Origin: CBDFGS01 sp965247255
GTDB taxonomy: Bacteria; Chloroflexota; Dehalococcoidia; Lucifugimonadales; CAUZJF01
DNA length: 64,000 bases
Assembly: GCA_965247255.1 (NCBI GenBank)
Contig: CBDFGS010000013.1
Coordinates: 372,001-436,000 of the forward strand
Direction of reading: 5' to 3'
Part shown: positions 9,285 to 17,735 of the stretch, piece after piece
How the letters are laid out: each line of letters opens with the position of its first letter
How positions within the stretch are numbered: position 1 is the first letter of the stretch
The notes under the pieces: generated by a model
What the model saw: only the letters and a program-made list of their open reading frames with translations
Database searches by the model: none
Told to the model about the DNA's origin: nothing
Position numbers and translations under genes: made by a program

Positions 9285-9344
9285 TAGGCCAACCGTTTCT
9301 GAGCCGGACGCCGTTGCAGACGCGTCATGTGTCCCGGCCCGCGC

Positions 9345-10592
9345 TTACGAATGATGCCCCCGATAGTGCTGGATCGCCTCCACGCGTTGTAGCAACGGCG
9401 GGTGGGTGTAATTCAGGAAGACGAAGAACGGATGTGGGGCGAGATTCGATAGATTATCCGCCGACAGCTTTTTGAGGGCGTCGATCAGGCTCTGCGGCTT
9501 TTCGAAGGTCTCGACCGACCAGCGATCGGCGTCGTGCTCGTGCCTGCGGGAAATCACGTGGAGCACTATCGACATCACCACCTCTATCGGGGTGTAGAGA
9601 AGCACGAAGAACAGGATCCCGGCATAAGTGGACTGGTGTTCCATGAAGAACGCGTCGTAAAGGCTGCCGGCGCTGAGGAATATCGATAGGAGGAAGAACA
9701 ACACGCCCATGTGCAGAACGCTGATGACCATGCCTTGCAAGATGTGCTTCTTCTTGTAGTGTCCGATCTCGTGGGCCAGCACGGCGACCATTTCGGGCAC
9801 TGTATGGTTCTCGACCAGCGTGTCGAAAAGAGCGATGCGCTTGTTGGGTCCAAAGCCGGTAAAGAACGCGTTTGCCTTGCTTGACCTCTTGGAGCCGTCC
9901 ATCACGAAGATGTTGGCCACCGTGAAGTCTACTGAACGCGCATAGTCCAGTATCGCATCCCGCAGGTCCCCCGACTCCATCGGGTTGAACTTGTTGAACA
10001 GCGGCATGATCCAAGTCGGGGCGACGAACTGCAATCCGAGAATGAACAGGGAAACGGCGACCCAGCAGTAGAGCCAGGCGAGGCTCCCAGCGTACTCGAA
10101 GATCGCGATGACCCCGGCCAGAAGAGGGGCGCCCAGGACCAGCGCCAGGGCGAGGCCTTTTAGCTGGTCGCGCACGAAGGTCCCCCGGGTGGTCTTGTTG
10201 AACCCGAACCGCTCCTCAATGACGAAAGTCGAATAGACGCTGAAGGGTATCGATATCAGCAGGTACGCGATTAACAGGATGCCGATGTAGAGGACTCCCG
10301 TGACGACGACGTGTAAGCCAGGCGCGCGTACCACCCCGTCGAGGTAGTCGAAGCCGCCCGCTAACCAGAAACCCAGCAGCAAGGCGAGGTTAAAGGTGGT
10401 AGTGACGAAGTGGAACCGCGTGGTCGTGCGAGTGTATCCCTGCGACTTGAGATACTCCTCAGGCTCGTAGACTCCCTTGAGCTCCGGCGGCGCTTCTGAC
10501 CTCAGAGCTTTTAGATTCAGCGAATTGGCGACGATGTCCAGCGCAAACTCGAGCACCAGCGCCGCTAAGATGATGAAGAAGAAGGCGTTCAT
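9345..10592 (-). CDS. M48-family integral membrane metalloprotease (CAAX protease/Ste24-like)
   Basis: A 415-residue membrane zinc protease. Several hydrophobic segments precede the HEIGH motif (His274, Glu275, His278), and a third zinc ligand lies in HEHDADRW near residue 345. The NAFFTGFGPNKRIALFD strand before the active site is typical of the family. The closest well-known type is the eukaryotic Ste24/CAAX prenyl protease 1; bacterial members are probably membrane-protein quality-control proteases. The C-terminal NYTHPPLLQRVEAI matches the family. No clear ribosome binding site precedes the ATG. Confidence 0.85.
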   Translation of the reverse strand: MNAFFFIILAALVLEFALDIVANSLNLKALRSEAPPELKGVYEPEEYLKSQGYTRTTTRFHFVTTTFNLALLLGFWLAGGFDYLDGVVRAPGLHVVVTGVLYIGILLIAYLLISIPFSVYSTFVIEERFGFNKTTRGTFVRDQLKGLALALVLGAPLLAGVIAIFEYAGSLAWLYCWVAVSLFILGLQFVAPTWIMPLFNKFNPMESGDLRDAILDYARSVDFTVANIFVMDGSKRSSKANAFFTGFGPNKRIALFDTLVENHTVPEMVAVLAHEIGHYKKKHILQGMVISVLHMGVLFFLLSIFLSAGSLYDAFFMEHQSTYAGILFFVLLYTPIEVVMSIVLHVISRRHEHDADRWSVETFEKPQSLIDALKKLSADNLSNLAPHPFFVFLNYTHPPLLQRVEAIQHYRGHHS

Positions 10593-10683
10593 TAGCGAAG
10601 CGGCCCGATTTGAAGGCGGCTACTCATCAACGAGCGAAACTCGAGACCCGCTTTGCACAAAAAGTGTCGCTCTGAATAAGAGT

Positions 10684-10724
10684 CCTTCGACGGGCTCAGA
10701 GCCTGCACTGAGTTTGCCGAAGTG
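10684..10724 (-). repeat. 41-bp interspersed repeat, copy 1
   Basis: Read on the minus strand, this segment begins CACTTCGGCAAACTCAG and ends GTCGAAGG. It aligns over 41 bp with the plus-strand segment at 31592-31632, with only a handful of mismatches. It lies in the gap between the M48 gene and the insertion sequence. Confidence 0.55.
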
Positions 10725-10743
10725 ACGAACGGTGAGTTTTTCA

Positions 10744-10800
10744 AGCTACGTTCGTGGTGAGCCCTTCGGCTCTGCTCAGGACAGGCCTGCCGGACCACGG
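10744..10800. repeat. GC-rich intergenic repeat with small hairpin
   Basis: The stretch contains GTTCGTGGTGAGCCC followed by TTCGGCTCTGCTCAGGACAG, with a GAGCC / GGCTC stem. It resembles interspersed intergenic sequences often seen in Chloroflexota. It directly precedes the IS left end. No gene is visible between 10593 and 10820. Confidence 0.4.
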
Positions 10801-10820
10801 CTCCGCAATGTGAGTTTTAG

Positions 10821-10839
10821 CCCGAATCCACCGAAGGAC
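10821..10839 (+). repeat. IS left terminal inverted repeat
   Basis: The 19-bp sequence CCCGAATCCACCGAAGGAC is identical to the reverse complement of 12506-12524. It is oriented inward. Confidence 0.75.
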
Positions 10840-11077
10840 ACCGATGGACGGCGTGAGGGCAGCGGAAGGGGGTGGGTGAGGGAGCTACAGGGGAGATGGC
10901 CTGGGGTCTTGGGGTAGATGGGAGGCCGGCAGCCGGTCTTCAGTGGCCGCACAGGGCCCCTAAGGCCCTATGCGGGAGTTGCGATGCGCGGGATGGCGAG
11001 AGGATACGCAGCAGGGGACTCTCGCGACCGGGGTGGCGCGAGATTGCGGGGACGTTGGGTCAGTTGCAGGCTGGCCG

Positions 11078-12403
11078 TCAGGCCGGGAACGGAATGGCTT
11101 GCAGCCGGGCCAAGGCGCGACTGAACTGGGTTTCCCAAGGCCAGCGCCGGGGGAGATGCAAAGTGAGGCGGCGCGCCGAGCGGGTGATCCGTCCCACCAG
11201 AGCGAAGACCCGCCGCCTGAGGGTCTTGGTGATCACGGTCCGCTCGCCCAGACCAATCCGCGCCGTCCAGCGGGCCAGGTTATGCGCCATCACCTGGACC
11301 GCCAGCCAGGCGCCGTTGGCGGCGAAGCGCGCCGACGGCATGTGGTTCAGCCCGACGCCGTACTTGAGGTCGCGTATGGCGTTCTCGACCTCGGCGTGGC
11401 GGCGATGATCGGCCTCCAGTTCCAGCGTCTCCCCATCGCGGTCGGTGATGAAGGCGTGATAGCTGTATCTGGCGAAGAGGGCGAGCTGGGAACCGGGCGT
11501 CGGCTTCACCCGCCGGACAATGAGCCGCACCGGCGCGGCGTCCGGCTTGGTCTGGAACGGGGTGTAAGTCGTCTCGGCGACATCGGCGGCGCCGTCCATC
11601 CAGTAGGGAATGGGAGTCCAGTCCTCCTCTGGTATCGCCTCGATCAGGTCCCGCAGGCTGGCGCGCTGGCGGATGGTGATAGAGAAGCGGACATCCATTT
11701 CCCGGCAGGCGGCAACGACAGTGTGGGCGTAGAAGCCGCTGTCGGCCCGCACCGTGAGTTGTCCCCTGGCCCCGCCGTAGCGCACCCGCCCCACCGTCTC
11801 ACGCAGGAAGTGGGCGGCGCCACGGGCGGTGTTGGCCCGGCCCTCGCGCAGCCGGGACATCAGCACCTCGCCGGTGCCGGCGGCAATGGCCAGCAGCGGG
11901 TGATAGCCGCGGGCGCCGGTATAGCCGTGGTGGCGCGCTCCCTCCTTGGCCAGTCCATAGGTCTCGCAGATGGTCGAGTCCAGGTCGATGGTCAGGGGCG
12001 AGTCGCCGGGTCCGGCCCCAGCGGCCCAGGCCCGGGCCAACAACTGGCGGCTCACGCGGTCGAGTTGACGGACATGCCCCCACCGGAAGCTGCGCAGGAA
12101 GGTCCCCAGGGTGGATGGCGCCTTGACCACGCAGCCTAGAACACCGACCGTCCCACCAGCGCGCAGCGCATCGGCGTCGTCGATGCAGTCGCCGCCTGCC
12201 AGCGCGGAAGCGACCAGCGTCAGCATCTTGTCCCCAGTGTTCGCCCGTCCCGGCGCTCCGCCGAGGTCAAGGTGATGGTCGACGAGTTCCCGCAGGCCCA
12301 GGTGCCGGGCTAGGGTGGCCGGCAGGAGCAGGCCGGCATTGGCCACCAGGCGATGGTCGTCAAAGAGGATGCGGATACGGTCGGGTTTGTTCTGTGGCAG
12401 CAT
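11078..12403 (-). CDS. IS1380-family transposase
   Basis: A 441-residue DDE transposase. The catalytic triad is visible as LTIDLDSTICETYG (first Asp), VRADSGFY (second Asp) and EVENAIRDLKYGVG (Glu), each in the context typical of IS1380/DDE_Tnp_1 proteins. The length is normal for the family. A 9-bp inverted pair GGGTGCTCC (12409-12417) and GGAGCACCC (12466-12474) lies just upstream of the start. It could form a hairpin that limits outside read-through into the gene. Confidence 0.92.
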   Translation of the reverse strand: MLPQNKPDRIRILFDDHRLVANAGLLLPATLARHLGLRELVDHHLDLGGAPGRANTGDKMLTLVASALAGGDCIDDADALRAGGTVGVLGCVVKAPSTLGTFLRSFRWGHVRQLDRVSRQLLARAWAAGAGPGDSPLTIDLDSTICETYGLAKEGARHHGYTGARGYHPLLAIAAGTGEVLMSRLREGRANTARGAAHFLRETVGRVRYGGARGQLTVRADSGFYAHTVVAACREMDVRFSITIRQRASLRDLIEAIPEEDWTPIPYWMDGAADVAETTYTPFQTKPDAAPVRLIVRRVKPTPGSQLALFARYSYHAFITDRDGETLELEADHRRHAEVENAIRDLKYGVGLNHMPSARFAANGAWLAVQVMAHNLARWTARIGLGERTVITKTLRRRVFALVGRITRSARRLTLHLPRRWPWETQFSRALARLQAIPFPA

Positions 12404-12505
12404 CTATTGGGTGCTCCTTGTTTCCGGGCGGGTTTCTGTTCCAAAACCATTATCCCAGATTCAGAGGAGCACCCGCTGGCTTCTTCAAGGGCTGTCCCCA
12501 AGGAC

Positions 12506-12524
12506 GTCCTTCGGTGGATTCGGG
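12506..12524 (-). repeat. IS right terminal inverted repeat
   Basis: This is the inverted partner of the left end, identical over 19 bp and pointing inward from 12524. It is followed by GTTAG, which matches the left flank TTTAG in four of five bases. Confidence 0.75.
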
Positions 12525-12619
12525 GTTAGAGCAAATCCCTTCGAGACCTTCCGGGGGGACGCTCTCAAACAGTCCGCTAGGTAGGTACTCTCGGTCGTCC
12601 CTTGGGCACTTTTTAGGGC

Positions 12620-12991
12620 TCAATTTCTGGCGCTGGCTCCCTGCGATTCGATGAGTTCGCTCAATGAAGCGCTAAACTCGCCTCTCGTCAGCACTTTATC
12701 GCACCCCAGTTCGGTGGCGAGCTGAAGGACCGCCACATCTGAGTGAGGTCCGAAGGCGACGATTTTCGGCCGTGGATCACCCCCGTCGACCAGTCGGCTG
12801 ACTACCTCTGTCCAGATATCGCTATCGCCTGCAAGATCGACGAACACCAGCGCGGTGTTCTCAGGGGCGTATTCGGCCCAGAAGCGGGGCACGCTATCGG
12901 CCTGTTTGACCCCGTAGCGGTGGGGAGCCGCTACGTTAGCGATCCTGGGTAAGAAGAACAGGTTCTGCGCCACGACGAGAATGTTGAGCAT
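12620..12991 (-). CDS. Receiver-like (CheY-fold) small protein
   Basis: A 123-residue protein with the alternating strand/helix pattern of a response-regulator receiver: MLNILVVAQN, then ALVFVDLAGDSD, then KIVAFGPHSD and finally CDKVLTRGEF. The VD at the end of strand 3 could be the phospho-acceptor position and the late Lys the conserved lysine. The acidic pair after strand 1 is absent, so it may be a pseudo-receiver. There is no output domain. It follows the 439-residue coiled-coil gene by 17 nt and is probably cotranscribed. No convincing ribosome binding site is seen; a TTG at 13000 is the alternative start. Its C-terminal end lies about 95 bp from the IS right end. Confidence 0.6.
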   Translation of the reverse strand: MLNILVVAQNLFFLPRIANVAAPHRYGVKQADSVPRFWAEYAPENTALVFVDLAGDSDIWTEVVSRLVDGGDPRPKIVAFGPHSDVAVLQLATELGCDKVLTRGEFSASLSELIESQGASARN

Positions 12992-13008
12992 GTCAGGCAA
13001 CGCTTGAA

Positions 13009-14328
13009 TCAGACCGACAGGATGATCTGCGGTCCCTTCGTTGAATCGCTGATGTCCAGGGTCTTTCCGAACAGGCCTTTGGGTACCTTGGCCGGCACCA
13101 GGAGGACAGGCGTGTCCCGGTGCTTGATAACGCGGTCCCCGGCGCGCTTCTCGTCAAGAGCGAGGGACATCTGGCCATCAGCCCCTGTTGTGAGCCGCAG
13201 CAATTGCTCCGGGCCGGGCTTGAGCTTCTTCAGCATGACGTCCAGCGCGGAGGATGCCCGCTCAGTGACACCGAGCGGCTCGAACTTGACCTGAATTGTC
13301 TCTTGCTCGCGAGAGCCGAAGCCGCCCGGATCTCCTGCGAGAGCGTCCAGGACCTCTTCCATTACCTGTGTCTCGATCACCAGGTTCTCGAATTCGGCGG
13401 CAAGGCTCTTTACGTCGCGGTCGAGCGTTCTCAGTCCGCGCTCCTTGCGCCAGGCCTCGTCTCCCCATCGCCGAAGGTCCTGGCCGGCGCGAAGTAGCTC
13501 GTCGTCCAACGCACTGGTGTCCTGCTCGCTCTTGCTTGGCTGTTCCGCTCGACCTTTGGCAAGGCTCTGCCGTTCGCGCGCCCTCGCCTCTTCGTCGCGC
13601 GCCCTCTCGTAGACGCTCTGGGCCAGCTGGTACCTGCGCCGCGCTTTCCCTAGCCTCGTCCTGGCCTCCTCCTCCGCCCGTCTCGCTTCTTTGTGCCTGG
13701 CTTTTGCCCGGTCGATGGCCTCGCTGACCTGGCCGGCTGCCAGGGGAAGTGCGGCGGAGGGCCTTTGCTCGGTGAGCGTTAGCGCCGTAGCTTCTTTTGA
13801 GTCTACTTCTACTACAGACTCGGGTTCAGCGGCCGGGGCCTCCTCGACAGTTCTTCCCACGCTCCCAGCGAGGAACTTCAGCCGCTGCTTCAGCTTGTGA
13901 GATTCTTTGATTCGCTCGGCCAACTCGGCTTGCTGGACGCCCATTTTCTTGGTCAGGTCCTTGGAGTCGCGTTCCTTTCGCCGTCTCTCTTCCCCGAGCC
14001 TCTGCTGGTCCGTGACAGCCTTATTGGCCTGGGCAGACCAGCGCAGCACATCAGCCTCAGCCCGGTGGGTCGAAATATCTTTGCGGCTCGCCTCGGCCTT
14101 CTTTCGCTCCCCCTGTTGGGCCATCTTGAGCGCTTCCTGTTCCTTCGCGGCCGCCTGCTGCAGCCGCTTGCCAGCGTTGAAAGCGAAACGCTGGTCCCGT
14201 TCGGACAGACGCTTCATGTCGCCCAGCTCGTTTCGCGATTCCTCCTCGAGGCGCTTGGCTTCTTTGAGCCGTGCCATCGTCTCCTCGAACTCCTCGTCGT
14301 ACCTGGGCGGCGCCTCGGCCCTGACCAT
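13009..14328 (-). CDS. Coiled-coil protein with C-terminal cysteine-less IscA/HesB-like domain
   Basis: A 439-residue protein. Residues about 10-330 are charged, Ala/Glu/Arg/Lys-rich heptad-type helix with a short linker near residues 150-190 (EEAPAAEPESVVEV). The last about 85 residues are a beta-rich domain: LLRLTTGADGQMSLALDEKR, GDRVIKHRDTPVLLV, and GKTLDIS ending QIILSV. The order LRL, acidic strand, GD, hydrophobic strand, GKxLD resembles the A-type iron-sulfur carrier fold (IscA/HesB), but all three cluster cysteines are missing. The same C-terminal domain is found in the next gene upstream. ATG 14328 is chosen for GAGG 7 nt upstream. Function unknown; a scaffolding or filament-like role is possible. 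Confidence 0.65.
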   Translation of the reverse strand: MVRAEAPPRYDEEFEETMARLKEAKRLEEESRNELGDMKRLSERDQRFAFNAGKRLQQAAAKEQEALKMAQQGERKKAEASRKDISTHRAEADVLRWSAQANKAVTDQQRLGEERRRKERDSKDLTKKMGVQQAELAERIKESHKLKQRLKFLAGSVGRTVEEAPAAEPESVVEVDSKEATALTLTEQRPSAALPLAAGQVSEAIDRAKARHKEARRAEEEARTRLGKARRRYQLAQSVYERARDEEARARERQSLAKGRAEQPSKSEQDTSALDDELLRAGQDLRRWGDEAWRKERGLRTLDRDVKSLAAEFENLVIETQVMEEVLDALAGDPGGFGSREQETIQVKFEPLGVTERASSALDVMLKKLKPGPEQLLRLTTGADGQMSLALDEKRAGDRVIKHRDTPVLLVPAKVPKGLFGKTLDISDSTKGPQIILSV

Positions 14329-14537
14329 CGTCAAACCTCGCTTCTCTGTCGTAAGAGGGTAGCATGAAGGGTCTTTTCCGGTCGACCCTGTCTTGCCGGC
14401 AGAGCGAGGAGCACAGCATTTTGTCGACTTCATGCGATGAGGCCGCTTGCGCGCAGGGGAGTCGGGAATTGGGCGTGAGCGCCCGCGTAGGGGGGGCTGC
14501 TGAACGGAGGAAGGGGGCTACTGGGCGAAGGGGGTGG

Positions 14538-15332
14538 CTAGCCGGTCAGGACGATCTGGGTCCCGTTTTCGCTTGCGCGCGCGTCCAGCGTCTTACCTTG
14601 CATGCTGTCGCGAATGCGTGGTTCGATGAGCAGGACTGGTGTGTCGCCAGCCTTGACTATTTGGTCGCCTTCGCGCTCTGAATCCAGCGCTATGGATATC
14701 TTGCTGGCGGGATCGAGCGTCAACCTCAGTATCTGGTTCGACTGGTGGTCGAGCTGACTGAGAGTGTCCATCAGCGCAGCCGCGGCCGTTGGGGTAACCG
14801 TGAACGGTGTCTCTTCGAGGGTGGGGGGCTCTTCGACCTTCTCTGTCACAGTGCGCGGACGGACCAGCGCGAGGGCCTTGTAGCGCTGCTCCCATCCATG
14901 AGTCTCTCCGGCAGCCGCCTGGTAGACAGCCATCTGTGCCCGCACGTTTGCCCCCAGCTCCCTGGCGGCGCGCTCCTGGCGCCTGGCTTCCAGCTCCCAG
15001 CGCTGGGCGTCCTGGGCAGAGCGAGCGCCTTCCGAACGCCATCGGTGTGCCTCGGACTCCCAACGCGTGTGAGGAAGGCCTTTGCGCCGCGCTTCTTCCT
15101 TCCTTCGGCCCGCCTCCTCCACCTTGCGCTTAGCCTCAGCCTCCCTGCCCTTGGCCGTCGAGGTCATGCTTGTCGAGCGCCGCTGCAGGGCCTCGGAGCG
15201 GTCGACCTTGACCTTGGCCTCCGTCAGCGCGGCCTGTGCTTTATCCTCATTGCGCTTGGCCAACTCGAGGTTGGCCTTGATATCGTAGAATTCGTTATCC
15301 CAGTCCTCAGCCGTTTTTTCTGTCGCCACCAT
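14538..15332 (-). CDS. Paralogous coiled-coil protein with IscA/HesB-like C-terminal domain
   Basis: A 264-residue protein. Residues about 5-150 are predicted coiled coil (LELAKRNEDKAQAALTEAKV, REAEAKRKVEEAGRRKEEA). Residues about 180-264 repeat the domain of the neighbouring 439-residue protein: ILRLTLDPASKISIALD, GDQIVKAGDTPVLLIEP, GKTLD and QIVLTG. About 40 percent of the C-terminal positions match by eye, including the DTPVLL and GKTLD blocks. There are no cysteines in the domain. The ATG has GAGG 5 nt upstream. The gene is 209 nt upstream of its paralogue on the same strand, and that gap holds no gene. Confidence 0.65.
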   Translation of the reverse strand: MVATEKTAEDWDNEFYDIKANLELAKRNEDKAQAALTEAKVKVDRSEALQRRSTSMTSTAKGREAEAKRKVEEAGRRKEEARRKGLPHTRWESEAHRWRSEGARSAQDAQRWELEARRQERAARELGANVRAQMAVYQAAAGETHGWEQRYKALALVRPRTVTEKVEEPPTLEETPFTVTPTAAAALMDTLSQLDHQSNQILRLTLDPASKISIALDSEREGDQIVKAGDTPVLLIEPRIRDSMQGKTLDARASENGTQIVLTG

Positions 15333-15650
15333 CTAGACCTCGGCTTCCATAGCCATCAGGAGACCGGCCGACTCGGGAGCCACCAGGCTACAACGAACTC
15401 TGTTGTACAGTCTCAAGGTTTTCACAACGTAATGTATCAGGCCTGGATACTCAAGCCCTAATAATAATGTGAGCCACATAGCGCTGCAAGGGGCTACCAC
15501 CGTATGCGCAAGGCAGTGCGGCGAAGATACACCGGCGCTTTCGCCGGTTTGTCCATTGTTAGGGTAATCGAGCCAGTGTTACAAGGCCCTCGTATGTCGT
15601 AGACCGATGGGATCTCGCTCCCCAAGCGCCAGACATGCTCGTCGTAGGTT
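15333..15650. other. Divergent intergenic region with hairpin
   Basis: A 318-nt gap between the leftward coiled-coil gene and rightward hemL holds no convincing coding frame. A 7-bp stem with 4-nt loop (ACCGGCG / CGCCGGT) lies at 15531-15548, about 100 nt before hemL. The left half is relatively AT-rich, so the divergent promoters are probably here, but no clear pair of promoter boxes stands out. Confidence 0.4.
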
Positions 15651-16988
15651 ATGATGTCGCTCGCACGCGACCTGAGCCCACCGAGGTTTCCATTGAATAC
15701 AGAGTCGTCCAGAGAGCTCTTTGCGGCAGCCCGGGAGCTGGTCCCGGGAGGAGTGAACAGCCCCGCCCGGGCGTGGACCGCGGTTGGCGGTCAGCCGGTC
15801 TTCATCGCTCGCGGAATGGGGGCGAGCGTCTGGGACGCCGATGGGAACCGGTATGTCGACTACGTCGGTTCCTGGGGGCCAATGGTGCTCGGGCACGCTC
15901 ACGCCGAGGTAGTGAGGGAGATCAAGTCCGCGGTCGAGAACGGGACCAGCTTCGGCGCGCCTACGGAGGCGGAGAACCGGCTTGCGGCGATGGTCGTAGA
16001 TGCGGTGCCTTCGATTGAGCTGGTCCGGTTCGTCAGCTCAGGCACTGAGGCGGGGATGAGCGCCCTAAGGGTAGCCAGGGCGTTCACAGGGCGCGACAAG
16101 ATAGTGAAGTTCGAGGGGGGATACCACGGCCACGCCGACGCGCTGCTGGTCAGCGCCGGGTCCGGGGCGGCTGCGCATGGCGTTCCCACAAGCGCGGGGG
16201 TGACTTCGGAAACAGCCCGAGACACGTTGGTTGCGGAGTATAACGACCTCTCATCGGTGGAACGCTATTTCGAAGCTTTCAGCGGTGAGATCGCGGGTGT
16301 CATAGTCGAGCCGGTCGCAGGCAACATGGGCGTTGTGGCCCCTTCCCCCGGTTTCCTCCAGGGGCTGGGGCGGCTGACGTCGGACAATCGGGCGCTGCTT
16401 ATCTTCGACGAGGTGATAACCGGCTTCCGGGTAGCTTACGGGGGTGCGCAGACGCTCTATGGCGTGACCCCGGACCTCACGTGCCTTGGGAAGATCATTG
16501 GAGGCGGTCTGCCCGTCGGCGCTTACGGAGGCCGCAGAGACGTCATGGAGATGGTGTCGCCGCTCGGGCCGGTGTACCAGGCAGGTACTCTGTCGGGGAA
16601 CCCCGTTGCCATGACCGCCGGAAGGAAGACGCTGGAGCTACTGCAGGAGCCGGGGGTCTACGAGCGGCTGGACTCGAGTGCGGGAAAGCTGGCGGCGGGA
16701 CTGGCTGAGGTATTTGCCAGGACGGGAGAGGCTGTCACCATTAATCGGGTCGGCTCCATGATGACATCGTTTTTCAACCCCGGCGAGGTCACCGGATGGA
16801 GTTCGGCCTCGGCCTCAGATAAGAAGGCGTTCGCACGTTTCTTTCACAGAATGCTCGGCGAAGGCGTGTATCTGCCCCCATCCCCATTCGAGGCGATGTT
16901 CGTTTCTCTGGCCCACGGCGACGATGAGATTGAGACGACGATAGCTGCCGCCGAGAGGGCGATGGGGCAAGGGGGGCGCCCGGCATGA
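15651..16988 (+). CDS. hemL: Glutamate-1-semialdehyde 2,1-aminomutase
   Basis: This PLP-dependent class III aminotransferase-fold enzyme converts glutamate-1-semialdehyde to 5-aminolevulinate, the first dedicated tetrapyrrole precursor in the C5 pathway. The 445-residue length is normal. Visible motifs are LVPGGVNSPARAW at the start, EGGYHGHADALLVSAGSG, LIFDEVITGFRV, the PLP lysine in CLGKIIGGGLPVGAYGG (Lys281) and YQAGTLSGNPVAM. The start is ATG 15651 or the adjacent ATG 15654. It is a lone plus-strand gene convergent with rpe. Heme made from this precursor would feed the oxidase whose assembly genes lie near 57-59 kb. Confidence 0.95.
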   Translation: MMSLARDLSPPRFPLNTESSRELFAAARELVPGGVNSPARAWTAVGGQPVFIARGMGASVWDADGNRYVDYVGSWGPMVLGHAHAEVVREIKSAVENGTSFGAPTEAENRLAAMVVDAVPSIELVRFVSSGTEAGMSALRVARAFTGRDKIVKFEGGYHGHADALLVSAGSGAAAHGVPTSAGVTSETARDTLVAEYNDLSSVERYFEAFSGEIAGVIVEPVAGNMGVVAPSPGFLQGLGRLTSDNRALLIFDEVITGFRVAYGGAQTLYGVTPDLTCLGKIIGGGLPVGAYGGRRDVMEMVSPLGPVYQAGTLSGNPVAMTAGRKTLELLQEPGVYERLDSSAGKLAAGLAEVFARTGEAVTINRVGSMMTSFFNPGEVTGWSSASASDKKAFARFFHRMLGEGVYLPPSPFEAMFVSLAHGDDEIETTIAAAERAMGQGGRPA

Positions 16989-17042
16989 ATTCGCCTTAGG
17001 CGGGAGGTAGGGACGCCCAGGGGCAGCGTCACAAGGCTCCGG

Positions 17043-17735
17043 CTAAAGCGATGGTCCGGTGGCCCTGAGGGCGGTTCGCCTGATATCAGCGATGGCGTTA
17101 GCCACGCCGACATCGCTGTCGTACACGGCCGAGCCCGCGACCAGCACACGGGCGCCGGCGCGTACGGCTGACTCCGCGGTACTTTCGTTGATTCCGCCGT
17201 CTACCTCCAGAAGGGCGCCAAGACCTCGCTCGTCCAACATCGCCCGGACTCGGGCGATCTTGGGCAGCGTGCTCTCTATGAACCGCTGTCCGCTGTACCC
17301 CGGGTTTACCGTCATGACCAGCACCAGGTCGAGCTCGGGCAATACCTCTTCGACCGCGGCCGCTGGTGTGGCGGGGTTGATGGCAACGCCCGCCTTCATC
17401 CCGGCGCTCTTGATCTCGCGTACGACGCGATAGAGGTGGTCGCAGGCCTCGGCGTGGACGCTGACGAGATCGGCGCCGGCCTGGGCCAGCTCCGGAATGA
17501 ACTGCTCGGGACTGGACACCATCATGTGCACGTCGAGCGGGACGTCCGTGCTCCCGCGGATGGCCCGGACGGCCGCCGGCCCGAACGTAAGGGGCGGGAC
17601 GAAGTGGCCGTCCATCACGTCCACGTGAATGTAGTCGGCGCCAGCGTTAGCGGCCTCGGCAACCTGTTCGCCCAGGCGACTGAAGTCGGCCGAAAGGATG
17701 GACGCCGCGATCTCTAACTGGGCCTTAGCCGGCAA
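17043..17735 (-). CDS. rpe: Ribulose-phosphate 3-epimerase
   Basis: A 230-residue TIM-barrel enzyme that interconverts ribulose-5-phosphate and xylulose-5-phosphate in the pentose phosphate pathway. The signatures are IAASILSADFSRLGEQ, HVDVMDGHFVPPLTFGP, LDVHMMV, VMTVNPGYSGQRF and EVDGGIN, which hold the metal-binding His/Asp residues. It starts at TTG inside the end of argH (11-nt overlap), with GGAG 7 nt upstream, so it is translationally coupled to the arginine operon. That placement is unusual for rpe. Confidence 0.95.
   Translation of the reverse strand: MPAKAQLEIAASILSADFSRLGEQVAEAANAGADYIHVDVMDGHFVPPLTFGPAAVRAIRGSTDVPLDVHMMVSSPEQFIPELAQAGADLVSVHAEACDHLYRVVREIKSAGMKAGVAINPATPAAAVEEVLPELDLVLVMTVNPGYSGQRFIESTLPKIARVRAMLDERGLGALLEVDGGINESTAESAVRAGARVLVAGSAVYDSDVGVANAIADIRRTALRATGPSL

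Larger units (their letters stand above)
10821..12524 (-). mobile_element. IS1380-family insertion sequence
   Basis: A 1704-bp element with one transposase gene. Its ends are a perfect 19-bp inverted repeat that begins CCCGAATCC at 10821 and, on the other strand, at 12524. The flanks are TTTAG on the left and GTTAG on the right, a near-perfect 5-bp target duplication. The size, CC-starting ends and about 5-bp duplication agree with IS1380-family elements. About 257 bp separate the left end from the transposase stop, and 120 bp separate the start from the right end. The transposase frame is open, so the element may be active. Confidence 0.8.

Noticed and set aside
13009..14433. The longer start of the 439-residue coiled-coil protein (14433)
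   Set aside because: The added 35 residues are low-complexity and the GAGG box supports ATG 14328.
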